The translations under genes were made by a program, and so were the position numbers. The notes beneath the pieces were generated by a model. It searched no databases, was not told where the DNA came from, and saw nothing but the letters and a program-made list of their open reading frames with translations. From NCBI RefSeq assembly GCF_900292075.1, contig NZ_OLMV01000004.1, positions 285,579 through 349,578 of the forward strand: a DNA stretch of 64,000 nucleotides, in the 5' to 3' direction. The first letter of the stretch is position 1, and each line of letters begins with the position of its first letter. This stretch comes from Microbacterium timonense (GTDB lineage Bacteria > Actinomycetota > Actinomycetes > Actinomycetales > Microbacteriaceae). This document shows positions 1 to 9,692 of the stretch, in pieces.

Positions 1-1
1 C

Positions 2-1198
2 GCCCTCGCGGCGGTGCTCATCGGTCTCGTGTCGGCGGGCTGGTGGGCCAACTCCTGGATCCAGGACGGGGCGCAAGCCGTCGACGCCTTCTACGACCCG
101 CCCGCAGTCGTGCCGTACGAGCACGGCCGACTGATCCGGGTCGATGATTTCGCCGGGCAGAAGCCGCCGGGGGCCGACGTGCACCGCATCCTGTACACCA
201 CGCGCGACGCCGTCGGTCAGCCCGCGGTGGCCAGCGCGCTGGTCATCGTGCCGCAGGACGCGCCGGCCGGGCCGCGCCCCGTCGTCTCGTGGAACCACGG
301 CACCACCGGCGTGGCCCGCGGCTGCGCCCCCAGCCTGCGCGACGCGTCGGCCACCAAGTGGGCGATACCGGGGTTGGACCAGGCGGTCGCCCGCGGCTGG
401 GTCGTCGTCGCCTCGGACTATTCGGGCCAGGGGGCGCCCGGGGTCTTCCCCTACCTCATCGGACGTGGTGAGGCGCGTTCCTCACTGGACGCCGTGCTGG
501 CCGCGCGGGAGCTCGAGGACCTCAATCTTTCGCGGCAGACCGTGGTGTGGGGGCACTCCCAGGGCGGGCACGCGGCGCTGTGGACCTCGCAGCTGGCCGA
601 GGACTACGCCCCCGACATCGACGTGCGCGGGACCGCGGTGCTCGCTCCCGCGGCGGAGCCGGTCGAGCTGGCGGAGGAGCTCACCAGCGGCGACGCGAAC
701 GCGCTGCTGTCGATCCTCATCTCCTGGGTGCTGGTGCCGTACGCCGACACCTACGACGACGTCGACCTGTCCCGGTACATCGCTCCCGGCGCGGAGGCGA
801 TCGTCCGCGAGATGACGCAGCGCTGCCCATCCGAACCCGGTGTGGTGGTGTCGGTGGCGACGGCGCTCGGCGTCTCGGAGGACCGGCCCCTGTACGTCGG
901 AGACCTCACCGCCGGCGCGCTCGGTCGGCGGCTGCAGGACAACACGCCGACCGGTCCATGGGCGCAGCCGATCCTCATCGCCTGGGGGGACAGCGACGAG
1001 GTCATCCCGCCGCATCTGCAGCACCAGTTCGTCGAACGACTCTGCGCGCAGGGCGACCGGGTGCGCAGCCTCGAGTACCGCGGGTACGACCACCTGCGCA
1101 CGCTGCTGCCCGGGTCGCACTTCGTCCCCGTGCTCATCGACTGGACGGACGCCCGTTTCCGCCACGCTGCCACGCACGTCGACGACTGCGTCCGGTGA
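2..1198 (+). CDS. Secretory-lipase-like alpha/beta hydrolase, 5' end outside the window
   Basis: Predicted serine hydrolase of the secretory lipase (LIP) type. The open frame runs to the first bases of the window, so the true start lies upstream; the first in-window start codon is GTG at 14, and a hydrophobic segment just after it may be the end of a signal or membrane anchor. The visible part shows an oxyanion-type SWNHGTTG segment, the nucleophile elbow GHSQGG (Ser near residue 182 counted from position 14), a late Asp in WGDSDEV and a His in GYDHLRTL. Substrate unknown. It occupies the place upstream of nusA where rimP is usually found; if rimP is present it must lie further left. Family call is firm, function is not. 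Confidence 0.75.
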   Translation, partial: ALAAVLIGLVSAGWWANSWIQDGAQAVDAFYDPPAVVPYEHGRLIRVDDFAGQKPPGADVHRILYTTRDAVGQPAVASALVIVPQDAPAGPRPVVSWNHGTTGVARGCAPSLRDASATKWAIPGLDQAVARGWVVVASDYSGQGAPGVFPYLIGRGEARSSLDAVLAARELEDLNLSRQTVVWGHSQGGHAALWTSQLAEDYAPDIDVRGTAVLAPAAEPVELAEELTSGDANALLSILISWVLVPYADTYDDVDLSRYIAPGAEAIVREMTQRCPSEPGVVVSVATALGVSEDRPLYVGDLTAGALGRRLQDNTPTGPWAQPILIAWGDSDEVIPPHLQHQFVERLCAQGDRVRSLEYRGYDHLRTLLPGSHFVPVLIDWTDARFRHAATHVDDCVR

Positions 1199-1314
1199 GC
1201 GGCCGCGTTGCGGCGCGCACCGGACTCCCAGGAGCGCCGGACGCGGCATCCGGTAATGTTGGAGGGTTCCGGCGTGCAGCGACGCGCCGGTGAGAGCTGA
1301 ATACGGAGGCCACT

Positions 1315-2304
1315 GTGGACATCGATCTCGGACTTCTGCGGACCGTCGAGCGCGAGAAGGAGATCCCCTTCGACGAGCTCGTCCGGATCATCGAGCAGGC
1401 GATCCTGACCGCCTACGCCAAGCACACCTCGCCCTCCGGCGAGCTGCCCGAGGGCGCTCGTGCGGAACTGGACCGCAAGACGGGCCACGTGGCCGTGTAC
1501 ATCCCCCTCCGCGACGACGAAGGCGCCGTCATCGGCGAGGAGGAGTCGACCCCCGAGGACTTCGGCAGGATCGCCGCCTTCGCGGCCAAGCAGGTCATCA
1601 GCCAGCGCCTGCGCGACATCGCCGACGACGCGGTGCTCGGAGAGTTCCGCGGCAAGGAGGGCGACATCGTCGCGGGTGTCGTGCAGCAGGGGCCGAACCC
1701 GCGCATGGTGCACGTGGATCTCGGCACGGTCGAGGCGATCCTGCCGCCCGAGGAGCAGGTGCCCGGTGAGGACTACGCGCACGGCTCGCGTCTGCGCGTG
1801 TACGTCACGTCGGTCGCCAAGGGTGCCAAGGGGCCGTCGATCACGGTCTCTCGCACGCACCCGGGCCTGGTGCGCAAGCTGTTCGCGCTCGAGGTCCCCG
1901 AGATCCCGGCGGGCCTCGTCGAGATCGTGTCGCTGGCACGCGAGGCGGGCCACCGCACCAAGATCGCCGTCAAGGCCAACGATCCGTCGATCAACGCCAA
2001 GGGCGCGTGCATCGGCGAGCTGGGCCGTCGTGTGCGGGCCGTGACCGAGGAGCTCGGCGGCGAGAAGATCGACATCGTCGACTACGACCCGGAGCTTGCG
2101 AAGTTCGTCGCCAACGCGCTGTCGCCCGCGAAGGTGACCTCCAGCTTCGTGCTGGATGCCTCCAGCAAGGCAGTGCGGGCGCTGGTGCCCGACTACCAGC
2201 TGTCCCTGGCGATCGGCAAGGAGGGGCAGAACGCCCGCCTGGCGGCCAAGCTCACCGGCGCCAAGATCGACATCCAGCCCGACTCGATCCTCGAAGAGGG
2301 CTGA
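1315..2304 (+). CDS. nusA: Transcription termination/antitermination factor NusA
   Basis: NusA binds RNA polymerase and nascent RNA and modulates pausing, termination and antitermination. The 329-residue protein has the N-terminal polymerase-binding domain (about 1-110), an S1 domain, and two KH domains, the second with the loop AIGKEGQN. It ends after KH2, as usual for actinobacteria, without the acidic C-terminal repeats of enterobacterial NusA. The GTG start at 1315 is set by a good ribosome site, GGAGG at 1305-1309. It is followed by ylxR and infB on the same strand, the classic nusA-ylxR-infB order. Confidence 0.97.
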   Translation: MDIDLGLLRTVEREKEIPFDELVRIIEQAILTAYAKHTSPSGELPEGARAELDRKTGHVAVYIPLRDDEGAVIGEEESTPEDFGRIAAFAAKQVISQRLRDIADDAVLGEFRGKEGDIVAGVVQQGPNPRMVHVDLGTVEAILPPEEQVPGEDYAHGSRLRVYVTSVAKGAKGPSITVSRTHPGLVRKLFALEVPEIPAGLVEIVSLAREAGHRTKIAVKANDPSINAKGACIGELGRRVRAVTEELGGEKIDIVDYDPELAKFVANALSPAKVTSSFVLDASSKAVRALVPDYQLSLAIGKEGQNARLAAKLTGAKIDIQPDSILEEG

Positions 2305-2348
2305 GGCTCGCTCCCCGGCGGCGCTGGCTCCCGGCCCTGAGGTGTACC

Positions 2349-2600
2349 ATGGAAGCCGTACGAACGTGCGTCGGATGCCGCACGCGTGCTCCCCGGTCCA
2401 CCCTCCTCAGGGTGGTCTCCATCGATTCCGTCCTCGTCCCCGACGAGCGCGCGTCGATGCCCGGACGAGGCGCGTGGGTGCACGAGACGCAGGAATGCGT
2501 GGATGCCGCCATCCGGCGCCGCGCGTTCGTGCGGGCATTGCGTGTGTCAGGCCCGCTTGACACGCAGACCATCGAAGAGCACATCCAGCGAAAAGGCTGA
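2349..2600 (+). CDS. ylxR: YlxR family (DUF448) nucleic-acid-binding protein
   Basis: Small protein of 83 residues between nusA and infB, the standard position of YlxR. It shows the two family signatures, RTCVGCR near the N-terminus and GRGAWVH in the middle, with basic residues spread through the chain. Family members bind RNA or nucleoid-associated targets; the exact role differs between reports. ATG at 2349 is the only start that fits the family N-terminus; no strong ribosome site is seen, so translation may depend on nusA read-through. A 91-bp gap with a strong hairpin separates it from infB. Confidence 0.9.
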   Translation: MEAVRTCVGCRTRAPRSTLLRVVSIDSVLVPDERASMPGRGAWVHETQECVDAAIRRRAFVRALRVSGPLDTQTIEEHIQRKG

Positions 2601-2660
2601 ACGGCTATGGAAACAAAGTGAACGGCTCGAAATGAGTTCCGTCCGCGAATAACGGTCTGC

Positions 2661-2694
2661 CCTGTCTGGGTGGACCCAGACAGGAGAATTTGTG
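2661..2694 (+). promoter_or_regulatory. Hairpin covering the infB ribosome-binding site
   Basis: Perfect 10-bp stem: CCTGTCTGGG at 2661-2670, loop TGGA, CCCAGACAGG at 2675-2684. The distal arm contains the first bases of the infB Shine-Dalgarno AGGAG (2682-2686), and the GTG start is at 2692. There is no T-run, so it does not look like a simple terminator. Folding should block initiation; this is an inference from sequence. Confidence 0.65.
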
Positions 2695-5454
2695 GCTGCC
2701 AAACCACGCGTGCACGAGATCGCTTCCGAGCTCGGCGTCGACAGCAAGGTCGCGCTCGAGAAGCTGAAGGCCCTCGGCGAATACGTCAAGAGCCCCTCGT
2801 CGACCATCGAGCCCCCCGTGGCTCGCAAACTCCGCGCCGCCCTCGAGGCAGATGGCGCGGCGAAGCCGGCTGACGCACCCGCAAAGCCGGCCGCTGCCAC
2901 CTCGGCAGCAAAACCGGCATCGCCCGCGGCACGTCCCGGCCCGGCCGCCAAGCCCGGTCCGGCTCGTCCGGCCGCGCGGTCGGCTCCGGCACCGGCCGCC
3001 CCCGCGGCCCAGGCGCCCGCGGCCCCCGAAGCTGCTGCCCCGGCCGCCAAGGCGCCGGCTGCTCCTGCGACGCCCGGCGCCCCCAAGCCCGGTCCCGCCA
3101 CGGGAGCGCCGCAGCCGCCGCGACCCGGTGGCACGCCTCGCCCCGGCAACAACCCCTTCGCGTCGCAGCAGGGCATGGGCCAGCGCCCCGCCGGGCCTCG
3201 CCCCGGCAACAACCCGTTCGCTTCGGCGCAGGGCATGGGCCAGCGTCCGACGCCCGGCAACATCCCGCGTCCGCAGGCGCCGCGCCCCGGCGCCCCGCGT
3301 CCTGGCGCTCCGCGTCCGGGCGGCGCGGGTCGCCCCGGTGGCGGCGGTCGTCCTGGGGCACCGTTCCAGCAGCGTCCCGGCGGCCCCGGCCGTCCGGGTG
3401 GCGCCGGCGGCGGCTTCCAGCGTCCCGGTGGCGGGGGAGCGCCCGGTGGGGGCTTCGCCGGTCGACCCGGCGGTGGCGGCGGTCGTGGCCGTGGCCCCGG
3501 CGGTGGTACCGCGGGTGCCTTCGGCAAGGGCGGCGGCAAGTCGAAGCAGCGCAAGTCGCGTCGCGCGAAGCGGCAGGAGTTCGAGATGCGGTCGGCGCCG
3601 GTCGTCGGCGGCGTCAACGTCCAGAAGGGCAACGGCGAGATCATCCGCCTGCGCCGCGGCGCGTCGATCGCGGACTTCGCCGACAAGCTCGAGGCGCTGC
3701 GCGGCTACACCGTGCAGCCCGGCACGCTCGTCACGATCCTCTTCAACCTCGGCGAGATGGCCACGGCCACCGAGTCGCTCGATGAGGCGACGTTCGAGGT
3801 GCTCGGCGCCGAGCTCGGCTACAAGATCCAGATGGTCTCACCCGAGGACGAGGACAAGGAGCTCCTGGAGGGCTTCGGTCTCGACCTCGAGGCCGAGCTG
3901 GAGGCGGAGAACGAGGAAGACCTCGAGATCCGGCCCCCGGTCGTGACCGTCATGGGTCACGTCGACCACGGTAAGACGCGACTGCTCGACGCCATCCGCC
4001 AGACCAACGTGGTCGCGGGCGAGGCCGGCGGCATCACGCAGCACATCGGTGCCTACCAGGTCTGGACCGAGCACGACGGCATCGAGCGTGCGATCACCTT
4101 CATCGACACTCCGGGTCACGAGGCGTTCACCGCCATGCGTGCCCGCGGTGCGCAGGTGACCGACATCGCGATCCTCGTGGTCGCCGCCGACGACGGCATC
4201 ATGCCGCAGACGGTGGAGGCGCTGAACCACGCCCAGGCGGCGAACGTGCCGATCGTGGTCGCGGTGAACAAGGTCGACAAGCCCGAGGCCAACCCGGCCA
4301 AGGTGCGCCAGCAGCTCACCGAGTACGGTCTGGTCGCCGAGGAGTACGGCGGCGACGTGATGTTCGTGGATGTCTCGGCTCGCCAGAACACCGGCATCCA
4401 GGAGCTCCTCGACGCGGTGCTGCTCACCGCCGACGCGGGCCTGGACCTCACGGCCAACCCGAACAAGGACGCCCGCGGCGTCGCGATCGAGGCGAAGCTC
4501 GACAAGGGCCGCGGCTCGGTGGCCACCGTGCTCATCCAGTCGGGAACGCTGCGCGTCGGCGATGCGATCGTGGCCGGCACGGCCTACGGCCGCGTGCGCG
4601 CCATGATCGACGAGAACGGCGACCCGGTCGAGGAGGCCGCGCCGTCCCGGCCCGTGCAGGTGCAGGGTCTGAACTCGGTGCCCCGCGCCGGTGACACGTT
4701 CATCGTCACGGAGGAGGACCGCACCGCTCGCCAGATCGCCGAGAAGCGAGAGGCCGCTGAGCGCAACGCGCAGCTGGCCAAGGCCCGCAAGCGCATCTCG
4801 CTCGAGGACTTCACCCGCGCTCTGGAAGAGGGCAAGGTCGAGTCGCTCAACCTCATCATCAAGGGCGACGTGTCGGGTGCCGTCGAGGCGCTCGAGGAGT
4901 CGCTGCTCAAGATCGAGGTCGACGAGTCGGTCCAGCTGCGGATCATCCACCGCGGTGTGGGTGCGATCACCGAGTCCGACATCAACCTGGCGACGATCGA
5001 CAACGCCATCGTCATCGGCTTCAACGTCCGTCCCGACACGAAGGCGCGCGAGCGTGCCGCCCGCGAGGGTGTGGATGTCCGCTTCTACTCGGTCATCTAC
5101 AACGCGATCGACGACGTCGAGCAGTCGCTCAAGGGCCTGCTCAAGCCGGAGTACGAAGAGGTCCAGTCGGGCGTGGCCGAGATCCGCGAGGTGTTCCGCT
5201 CCTCGAAGTTCGGCAACATCGCCGGTGTCATCGTCCGCTCGGGCACGATCACGCGCAACGCCAAGGCGCGCGTCATCCGCGACGGCGTCGTGATCGCCGA
5301 CGGTCTGGCGATCGAGTCGCTGCGCCGCTTCAAGGACGACGTCACCGAGGTCCGCACGGACTTCGAGGCGGGTATCGGCCTCGGCAAGTACAACGACATC
5401 CAGGTGGGCGACGAGATCGAGACCACCGAGATGGTCGAGAAGCCCCGCGCATAA
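2692..5454 (+). CDS. infB: Translation initiation factor IF-2
   Basis: GTPase that places initiator tRNA on the ribosome. 920 residues. First IF2_N helix domain at about 1-52, then a long Ala/Pro and Gly/Arg/Pro-rich linker to about residue 300, a second IF2_N-like region (about 305-400), then the G domain with GHVDHGKT near 422, DTPGHEAF and AVNKVDKP, followed by domains II-IV. The linker contains two near-identical copies of a [17 protein letters not shown] segment (3139-3247), a feature of actinobacterial IF2. Start is GTG 2692, whose Shine-Dalgarno AGGAG is partly paired in the preceding hairpin. A 13-bp hairpin follows the stop codon. Confidence 0.98.
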   Translation: MAAKPRVHEIASELGVDSKVALEKLKALGEYVKSPSSTIEPPVARKLRAALEADGAAKPADAPAKPAAATSAAKPASPAARPGPAAKPGPARPAARSAPAPAAPAAQAPAAPEAAAPAAKAPAAPATPGAPKPGPATGAPQPPRPGGTPRPGNNPFASQQGMGQRPAGPRPGNNPFASAQGMGQRPTPGNIPRPQAPRPGAPRPGAPRPGGAGRPGGGGRPGAPFQQRPGGPGRPGGAGGGFQRPGGGGAPGGGFAGRPGGGGGRGRGPGGGTAGAFGKGGGKSKQRKSRRAKRQEFEMRSAPVVGGVNVQKGNGEIIRLRRGASIADFADKLEALRGYTVQPGTLVTILFNLGEMATATESLDEATFEVLGAELGYKIQMVSPEDEDKELLEGFGLDLEAELEAENEEDLEIRPPVVTVMGHVDHGKTRLLDAIRQTNVVAGEAGGITQHIGAYQVWTEHDGIERAITFIDTPGHEAFTAMRARGAQVTDIAILVVAADDGIMPQTVEALNHAQAANVPIVVAVNKVDKPEANPAKVRQQLTEYGLVAEEYGGDVMFVDVSARQNTGIQELLDAVLLTADAGLDLTANPNKDARGVAIEAKLDKGRGSVATVLIQSGTLRVGDAIVAGTAYGRVRAMIDENGDPVEEAAPSRPVQVQGLNSVPRAGDTFIVTEEDRTARQIAEKREAAERNAQLAKARKRISLEDFTRALEEGKVESLNLIIKGDVSGAVEALEESLLKIEVDESVQLRIIHRGVGAITESDINLATIDNAIVIGFNVRPDTKARERAAREGVDVRFYSVIYNAIDDVEQSLKGLLKPEYEEVQSGVAEIREVFRSSKFGNIAGVIVRSGTITRNAKARVIRDGVVIADGLAIESLRRFKDDVTEVRTDFEAGIGLGKYNDIQVGDEIETTEMVEKPRA

Positions 5455-5463
5455 GTCGCGGAC

Positions 5464-5494
5464 GTGAGGGACGCCCCATGCGGGCGTCCCTCAC
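5464..5494 (+). terminator. infB terminator or processing hairpin
   Basis: Perfect 13-bp stem, GTGAGGGACGCCC (5464-5476) with GGGCGTCCCTCAC (5482-5494), 5-nt loop, no T-run. It lies between infB and the rbfA ribosome site, so it may reduce rather than abolish read-through. Confidence 0.75.
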
Positions 5495-5512
5495 GCTTCG
5501 AAAGGAGTAACC

Positions 5513-5947
5513 ATGCCCTCGGAACGTCAAGCGCGCCTGGCCGACCGCATCCGCGTGCTCATCGCGGAACGCCTCGAGAAGGGTCTTCGCGACCCGCGCC
5601 TGGGCTTCGTCACCATCACCGATGTGCGGGTGACCGGAGACCTGCAGCACGCGTCCGTGTTCTACACGGTCCTCGGCTCCGAGGAGGAGCGCGAGGGGTC
5701 TGCGGCGGCCCTGAAGGCGGCGACCGGGATGCTGCGCAGTGAGGTGGGACGCAAGCTCGGCGTGCGGCTCACCCCGACGCTGGAGTTCATCCTCGACGCG
5801 ATCCCGGAGAACGCCGGTCACATCGAGGACCTGCTGCGCGAGGCGCGCGAGCGCGATGCGGCCGTCGCCGGGATCGCCTCCACCGCCACGTACGCCGGTG
5901 AGGCGGACCCCTACCTCAAGCCGCGGGAGTCCGACGAAGAGGACTGA
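5513..5947 (+). CDS. rbfA: 30S ribosome-binding factor RbfA
   Basis: RbfA helps late 30S subunit maturation and binds near the 5' end of 16S rRNA. The 144-residue protein has the family KH-like fold signatures, ERLEKGLRDPRLGFVTIT near the N-terminus and VRLTPTLEFILD toward the end. ATG 5513 follows AAAGGAG at 5501-5507. It sits directly after infB, as expected, and converges on mutY. Confidence 0.96.
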   Translation: MPSERQARLADRIRVLIAERLEKGLRDPRLGFVTITDVRVTGDLQHASVFYTVLGSEEEREGSAAALKAATGMLRSEVGRKLGVRLTPTLEFILDAIPENAGHIEDLLREARERDAAVAGIASTATYAGEADPYLKPRESDEED

Positions 5948-5993
5948 CGCGTCCTCTGCAGAACGCCACGAGCGCGGCGTCCGCCGTCGGCGC

Positions 5994-6860
5994 TCAGGAC
6001 GGCAGCCGCAGCATGCCTTCGACGGCCTCGGCGAGACCGTCCGCGATCAGCGAGTCGATGGCGCGATCGCGCTGTCGCGCGTCCGGCCAGTCCGGCACGA
6101 CGTGCGCCAGCGCGACCGCGTGGGTCCCGGCATCCCGCAGTGTCTTCAACACCGCACCACGCGCCTGCCGGTCGCTGCCCTCGTACCGGGCCTGCCTGCG
6201 CCGCTCGTCACCGGTGTCGGGGTACCCCGCCGCGCGCCAGGCGCATCGATCGCTCAGCGGACATACTCCGCAGCGGGGGTTGCGGGCGACGCAGACGGTG
6301 GCTCCGAGTTCCATCGCGGCGGCGTTGACCACGGCCGCCGTGGCGCGCTCGTCCGGAAGGATCGCCGCCATGGCCTCGAGGTCGCGCCGCGACGGTGGCC
6401 CGGGCTGCGACCTGCCGTCCACCGCGCGTGCCAGCACGCGACGGGTGTTCGTGTCGACGACCGAATGCCGGTCGCCGTATGCGAAGACCGCCACAGCACG
6501 TGCGGTGTAATCGCCGATGCCGGTGAGCGCGAGGAGGGCGTCGACGTCACGCGGCACGACCCCGTCGTGCAGGTCGCGGATCTCGACCGCGGCCCGGTGC
6601 AGCCACAGCGCGCGACGCGGATAGCCGAGGTTCGCCCACTGGCGGACGGCATCCGCCGGCGTCGCCGCTGCGAGGTCGTTGGGTGTGGGCCATCGCTCCA
6701 GCCACGCGTCCAGGTGCGGGATGACGCGGTTCACGGGCGTCTGCTGCAGCATGAACTCGCTCACGAGCGTGCCCCACGCGCCGAATCCCGGCCGCCGCCA
6801 CGGCAGATCCCGGGCGTTGGAGCGGTACCACGTAACGAGCGGAGTCGCCAGATCGGGCAC
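5994..6860 (-). CDS. mutY: A/G-specific adenine DNA glycosylase MutY
   Basis: Removes adenine mispaired with 8-oxoguanine in DNA. The 288-residue protein has the catalytic Glu in SEFMLQQT (E35), a helix-hairpin-helix LTGIGDYTAR, the catalytic Asp in VVDTNTRR, and a [4Fe-4S] cluster set C-X6-C-X2-C-X5-C near the C-terminus. It is shorter than E. coli MutY (about 350 residues), so the Nudix-like 8-oxoG recognition domain appears reduced or missing. The GTG start at 6860 lies 7 bases after TAGGCT (6873-6868), a leaderless arrangement; an upstream in-frame ATG at 6953 is less likely. Confidence 0.92.
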   Translation of the reverse strand: MPDLATPLVTWYRSNARDLPWRRPGFGAWGTLVSEFMLQQTPVNRVIPHLDAWLERWPTPNDLAAATPADAVRQWANLGYPRRALWLHRAAVEIRDLHDGVVPRDVDALLALTGIGDYTARAVAVFAYGDRHSVVDTNTRRVLARAVDGRSQPGPPSRRDLEAMAAILPDERATAAVVNAAAMELGATVCVARNPRCGVCPLSDRCAWRAAGYPDTGDERRRQARYEGSDRQARGAVLKTLRDAGTHAVALAHVVPDWPDARQRDRAIDSLIADGLAEAVEGMLRLPS

Positions 6861-6985
6861 GCGCTCCAGCCTAAGCCGCCGGCGGGCGAGCCCCGGCATC
6901 ACGACGTCATCACGATCGCCGCGCCAACTCTGGACGTGATGCCTCCGCCCCATAGCGTATGGGGAGACAGCCGAGAGGAATCGAT

Positions 6986-7618
6986 ATGCGACTGTGGACG
7001 TCCGTCACCGTGTTGGCACTTTCCGCCTTGGTGCTCAGTGGTTGTGCGGGCGCGACGGCGAGCACCAGCCCGTCAACCTCGGCTCCTTCCATATCAGCGG
7101 AGCCGACGCCCACGGAGTCGTCCACGCCGAGCCCGACGCGTTCCGCAGACCCGGACGACCCTTCGACCTGGACCATCACGAACGAAGGCATGGGTCCGGT
7201 CACTCTCGGCATGCCGTTCTCCGAAGCACGAGCCACCATGCCGCACGGGACGACGAACGACCCGGAGAGGTGCGGATGGCTGGCATGGTGGAACTCGCCC
7301 GGCGAGCAGTACAACGTCTATGCGGCCGGGTCAGCAGAAGCACCGGATGCCGGACCGGTCACGTTGGTGGCGGCCGAGGAGTGGGCCGATCCGACGTCAG
7401 CGCCCGGGCCGCGGACGGCCGAGGGCATTGGCATCGGGTCGACGGTGGACGAGGTCCGCGCAGCGTATCCCGAAGTGAGCGAGATCTCCGACAGCGTCGA
7501 TTCGAGCATGGTCCACCTCCGAGTCGGGCAAATGTTCTTCACCTACCGCGAGGAGCCCGTGATCCGCTCCGTGACCGTGACCACCGCGGACCTGCCGCCG
7601 TACGAGCTGTGCGGCTGA
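6986..7618 (+). CDS. Hypothetical lipoprotein
   Basis: Secreted lipoprotein of 210 residues with no recognised domain. A signal peptide of about 22 residues ends in the lipobox LSGC, followed by a Ser/Thr/Pro-rich spacer (to about residue 60) and a globular part with paired repeats resembling I(T)xxGMGPVTLGMPFSEAR and GIGIGSTVDEVRAAYP, which suggests an internal duplication. ATG 6986 has a GAGAGGA ribosome site. A -10-like TAGCGT lies at 6953-6958. Function unknown. Confidence 0.8.
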   Translation: MRLWTSVTVLALSALVLSGCAGATASTSPSTSAPSISAEPTPTESSTPSPTRSADPDDPSTWTITNEGMGPVTLGMPFSEARATMPHGTTNDPERCGWLAWWNSPGEQYNVYAAGSAEAPDAGPVTLVAAEEWADPTSAPGPRTAEGIGIGSTVDEVRAAYPEVSEISDSVDSSMVHLRVGQMFFTYREEPVIRSVTVTTADLPPYELCG

Positions 7619-7659
7619 GCGGGACATTCCGGCGCGGTGGCGCGCCGTAGGCTGGAGGC

Positions 7660-8340
7660 ATGCGCCTTCCCGTCACGCCGACCACGACGCTGTGGCGCGA
7701 GCTGCGTGACGAGGTGCGCCGGCGGTACCGTGCCGGGCGTGTCATCGTGGCGGTGGACGGGCTGGACGGCGCAGGCAAGACCGTGTTCGCCGACGGCTTG
7801 GCCGACGTGTTCGCCGAGGCCGGCGACGCGGTGTTCCGGGCGGGGATCGACGGCTTCCATCGGCCGCGCGCCGAGCGGTACGTTCGCGGCCGGCGTGATC
7901 CCGAGGGCTTCTACCGGGACTCCTACGACTACGCGACCTTCCGGCGTGTGCTCATCGACCCGTTCCGCGACGGCGCGCAGACCGCGGGGACGACCGGCTT
8001 CCAGCTCGCCGTCTTCGATGTGGCGCGCGACGCGCCCATCGACTCCCAGTGGGTGACTGCCCCGCGGGATGCGGTGCTGGTGGTCGACGGCATCTTCCTG
8101 CACCGCCGGGAGCTGCGGGAGCTGTGGGATTGGTCGGTATGGCTGGACGTGCCGGTGGAGATCGCGGCGCGGCGACTGGCGCTGCGCGACGGCTCCGACC
8201 CCGACCCGGAGGCGCCCTCGAACGCGCGCTACCGGCAGGGGCAGGAGCTGTACCTGCGCGAAGCCCACCCCCGGGACGCGGCATCCGTCGTCGTGGACAA
8301 CTCGGACCTCGCCCACCCGCGCATCATCGGGCGCAACTGA
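7660..8340 (+). CDS. Uridine-kinase-like P-loop NTPase
   Basis: Predicted nucleoside kinase-type enzyme of 226 residues. Walker A GLDGAGKT lies at residues 34-41; the DGFHRPR segment about 30 residues later matches the substrate loop of the uridine/phosphoribulokinase group, and VLVVDGIFL resembles the Walker B strand. Substrate cannot be told from sequence. ATG 7660 is 6 bases after TAGGCT (7648-7653), so the mRNA is probably leaderless. Its stop codon overlaps the truB start by one base, indicating translational coupling. Confidence 0.75.
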   Translation: MRLPVTPTTTLWRELRDEVRRRYRAGRVIVAVDGLDGAGKTVFADGLADVFAEAGDAVFRAGIDGFHRPRAERYVRGRRDPEGFYRDSYDYATFRRVLIDPFRDGAQTAGTTGFQLAVFDVARDAPIDSQWVTAPRDAVLVVDGIFLHRRELRELWDWSVWLDVPVEIAARRLALRDGSDPDPEAPSNARYRQGQELYLREAHPRDAASVVVDNSDLAHPRIIGRN

Positions 8341-9239
8341 TGGCGGCCCCGGGACTCCTGCTCGTCGACAAGCCGGGCGGCATCACCTCGCACGACGTCG
8401 TCGCGCGCGCCCGTCGAGCTCTCGGCACACGCAAGATCGGCCACGCCGGAACCCTCGACCCGATGGCCACCGGGCTGCTCGTGCTGGGCGTCGAAGGGGC
8501 CACGCGCCTGCTGACGTTCATCGTCGGTCTTGACAAGACGTACACCGCCACCATCCGCCTGGGCATGGCGACCGCCACAGACGACGCCGAGGGCGCCGTG
8601 GTCTCGTCGACGGATGCCTCGCTGCTCGACTCCGCTGCGATCGAGACCGCCGTCGCGGCTCTGACCGGCAGGATCTCGCAGGTGCCGAGCACCTTCTCGG
8701 CGATCAAGGTGGGCGGACGGCGCGCATACGACCTGGCGCGAGCCGGCGAGGACGTCGAGCTGCGAGCCCGCGACGTCACCGTGTCGCGATTCGAGGTCCT
8801 CACGGAGCGTCGGAGTCCGATCTCCGCGGAAGCAGGCGTCGTCGACCTCGATGTGGTCGTCGAGTGCTCCAGCGGCACCTACATCCGCTCGCTGGCCCGC
8901 GATCTCGGTTCCGCGCTCGGAGTCGGCGGCCACCTGACCGCGCTGCGCCGCACCCGGATCGGCCCGTTCGACGTCGCCGACGGGGTGGAGGTCGGCGCGC
9001 TCGACGGCGCCCGACTGCTCGACCCCGCGGCCTCGGCGGCAGCCGTCCTCGGCCGCTTGGACGTCACCGCCGACGAAGCGCGGGACCTTCGTCACGGCAA
9101 GCGTCTCCTCGGCGCCGCATCCCGCCTCGGAACGAATCCGACCGCGGCGATCGACCCGGCCGGTGTGCTGGTGGGCGTCGTGGAGCGGCGCGGAGCCGAC
9201 GTGAAGAGCGTCATGAACATGCCCGAGGAGCCCCGATGA
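8340..9239 (+). CDS. truB: tRNA pseudouridine(55) synthase TruB
   Basis: Makes pseudouridine 55 in the T loop of tRNAs. 299 residues with the catalytic motif GHAGTLDPMATG (Asp 40), the LLVDKPGGITSHD N-terminal motif and YIRSLARDLG. A C-terminal extension of about 60 residues (PUA-like region) is present. ATG 8340 shares its A with the stop of the preceding kinase-like gene; the stop TGA overlaps the next start as ATGA. It holds the usual truB-ribF order, with two small membrane genes inserted. Confidence 0.96.
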   Translation: MAAPGLLLVDKPGGITSHDVVARARRALGTRKIGHAGTLDPMATGLLVLGVEGATRLLTFIVGLDKTYTATIRLGMATATDDAEGAVVSSTDASLLDSAAIETAVAALTGRISQVPSTFSAIKVGGRRAYDLARAGEDVELRARDVTVSRFEVLTERRSPISAEAGVVDLDVVVECSSGTYIRSLARDLGSALGVGGHLTALRRTRIGPFDVADGVEVGALDGARLLDPAASAAAVLGRLDVTADEARDLRHGKRLLGAASRLGTNPTAAIDPAGVLVGVVERRGADVKSVMNMPEEPR

Positions 9240-9604
9240 TCCTGTGGTTCACGATCGCCCAGGTCGTCGTCGCGGTCGCGGCCGGCCTGTTCTGCCTCAT
9301 CGCGGGGTTGGCGGGTCGTCGTCCGAGCGACTGGACGGTCGGATCGCTCGCGCTCGTGGAGCTGCTGCTGCTGGCGCAGGTCGTCATCGCGATCGTCGCG
9401 CCGTTCGTCGGCAACCCGCCCTCTGGAAGCCTTCTGGAGTTCTGGGTCTATCTGGTCTCGGCCGTACTGCTGCCGTTCGCGGCTGTCGCCTGGGCCCTGC
9501 TCGAGCGCAGTCGATGGAGCACCGTGATCATGGGCGTCGCCGCGCTGTCGATCGCAGTCATGATCTGGCGCATGCAGGTGATCTGGACGATCCAGGTGGC
9601 GTGA
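9236..9604 (+). CDS. Small membrane protein, truB-coupled
   Basis: 122-residue protein with four predicted membrane segments (about 4-24, 35-58, 70-92, 97-115) and short loops. No family recognised. ATG overlaps the truB stop in an ATGA arrangement, so the two are almost certainly co-translated. It may be one of the many short actinobacterial membrane proteins of unknown role. Confidence 0.75.
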   Translation: MILWFTIAQVVVAVAAGLFCLIAGLAGRRPSDWTVGSLALVELLLLAQVVIAIVAPFVGNPPSGSLLEFWVYLVSAVLLPFAAVAWALLERSRWSTVIMGVAALSIAVMIWRMQVIWTIQVA

Positions 9605-9620
9605 GCCTGCGTCGGCTCGC

Positions 9621-9643
9621 GGATGCCGGAAGGAGAGGCATCC
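9621..9643 (+). terminator. Short hairpin, possible terminator
   Basis: GGATGCC (9621-9627) pairs with GGCATCC (9637-9643) across a 9-nt loop, between the membrane gene and the next promoter. No T-run. Weak on its own. Confidence 0.35.
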
Positions 9644-9692
9644 CGATCTGCGGCGATACCGGGGCGCTGGCACGAAATAGACTCGTGGAGTT

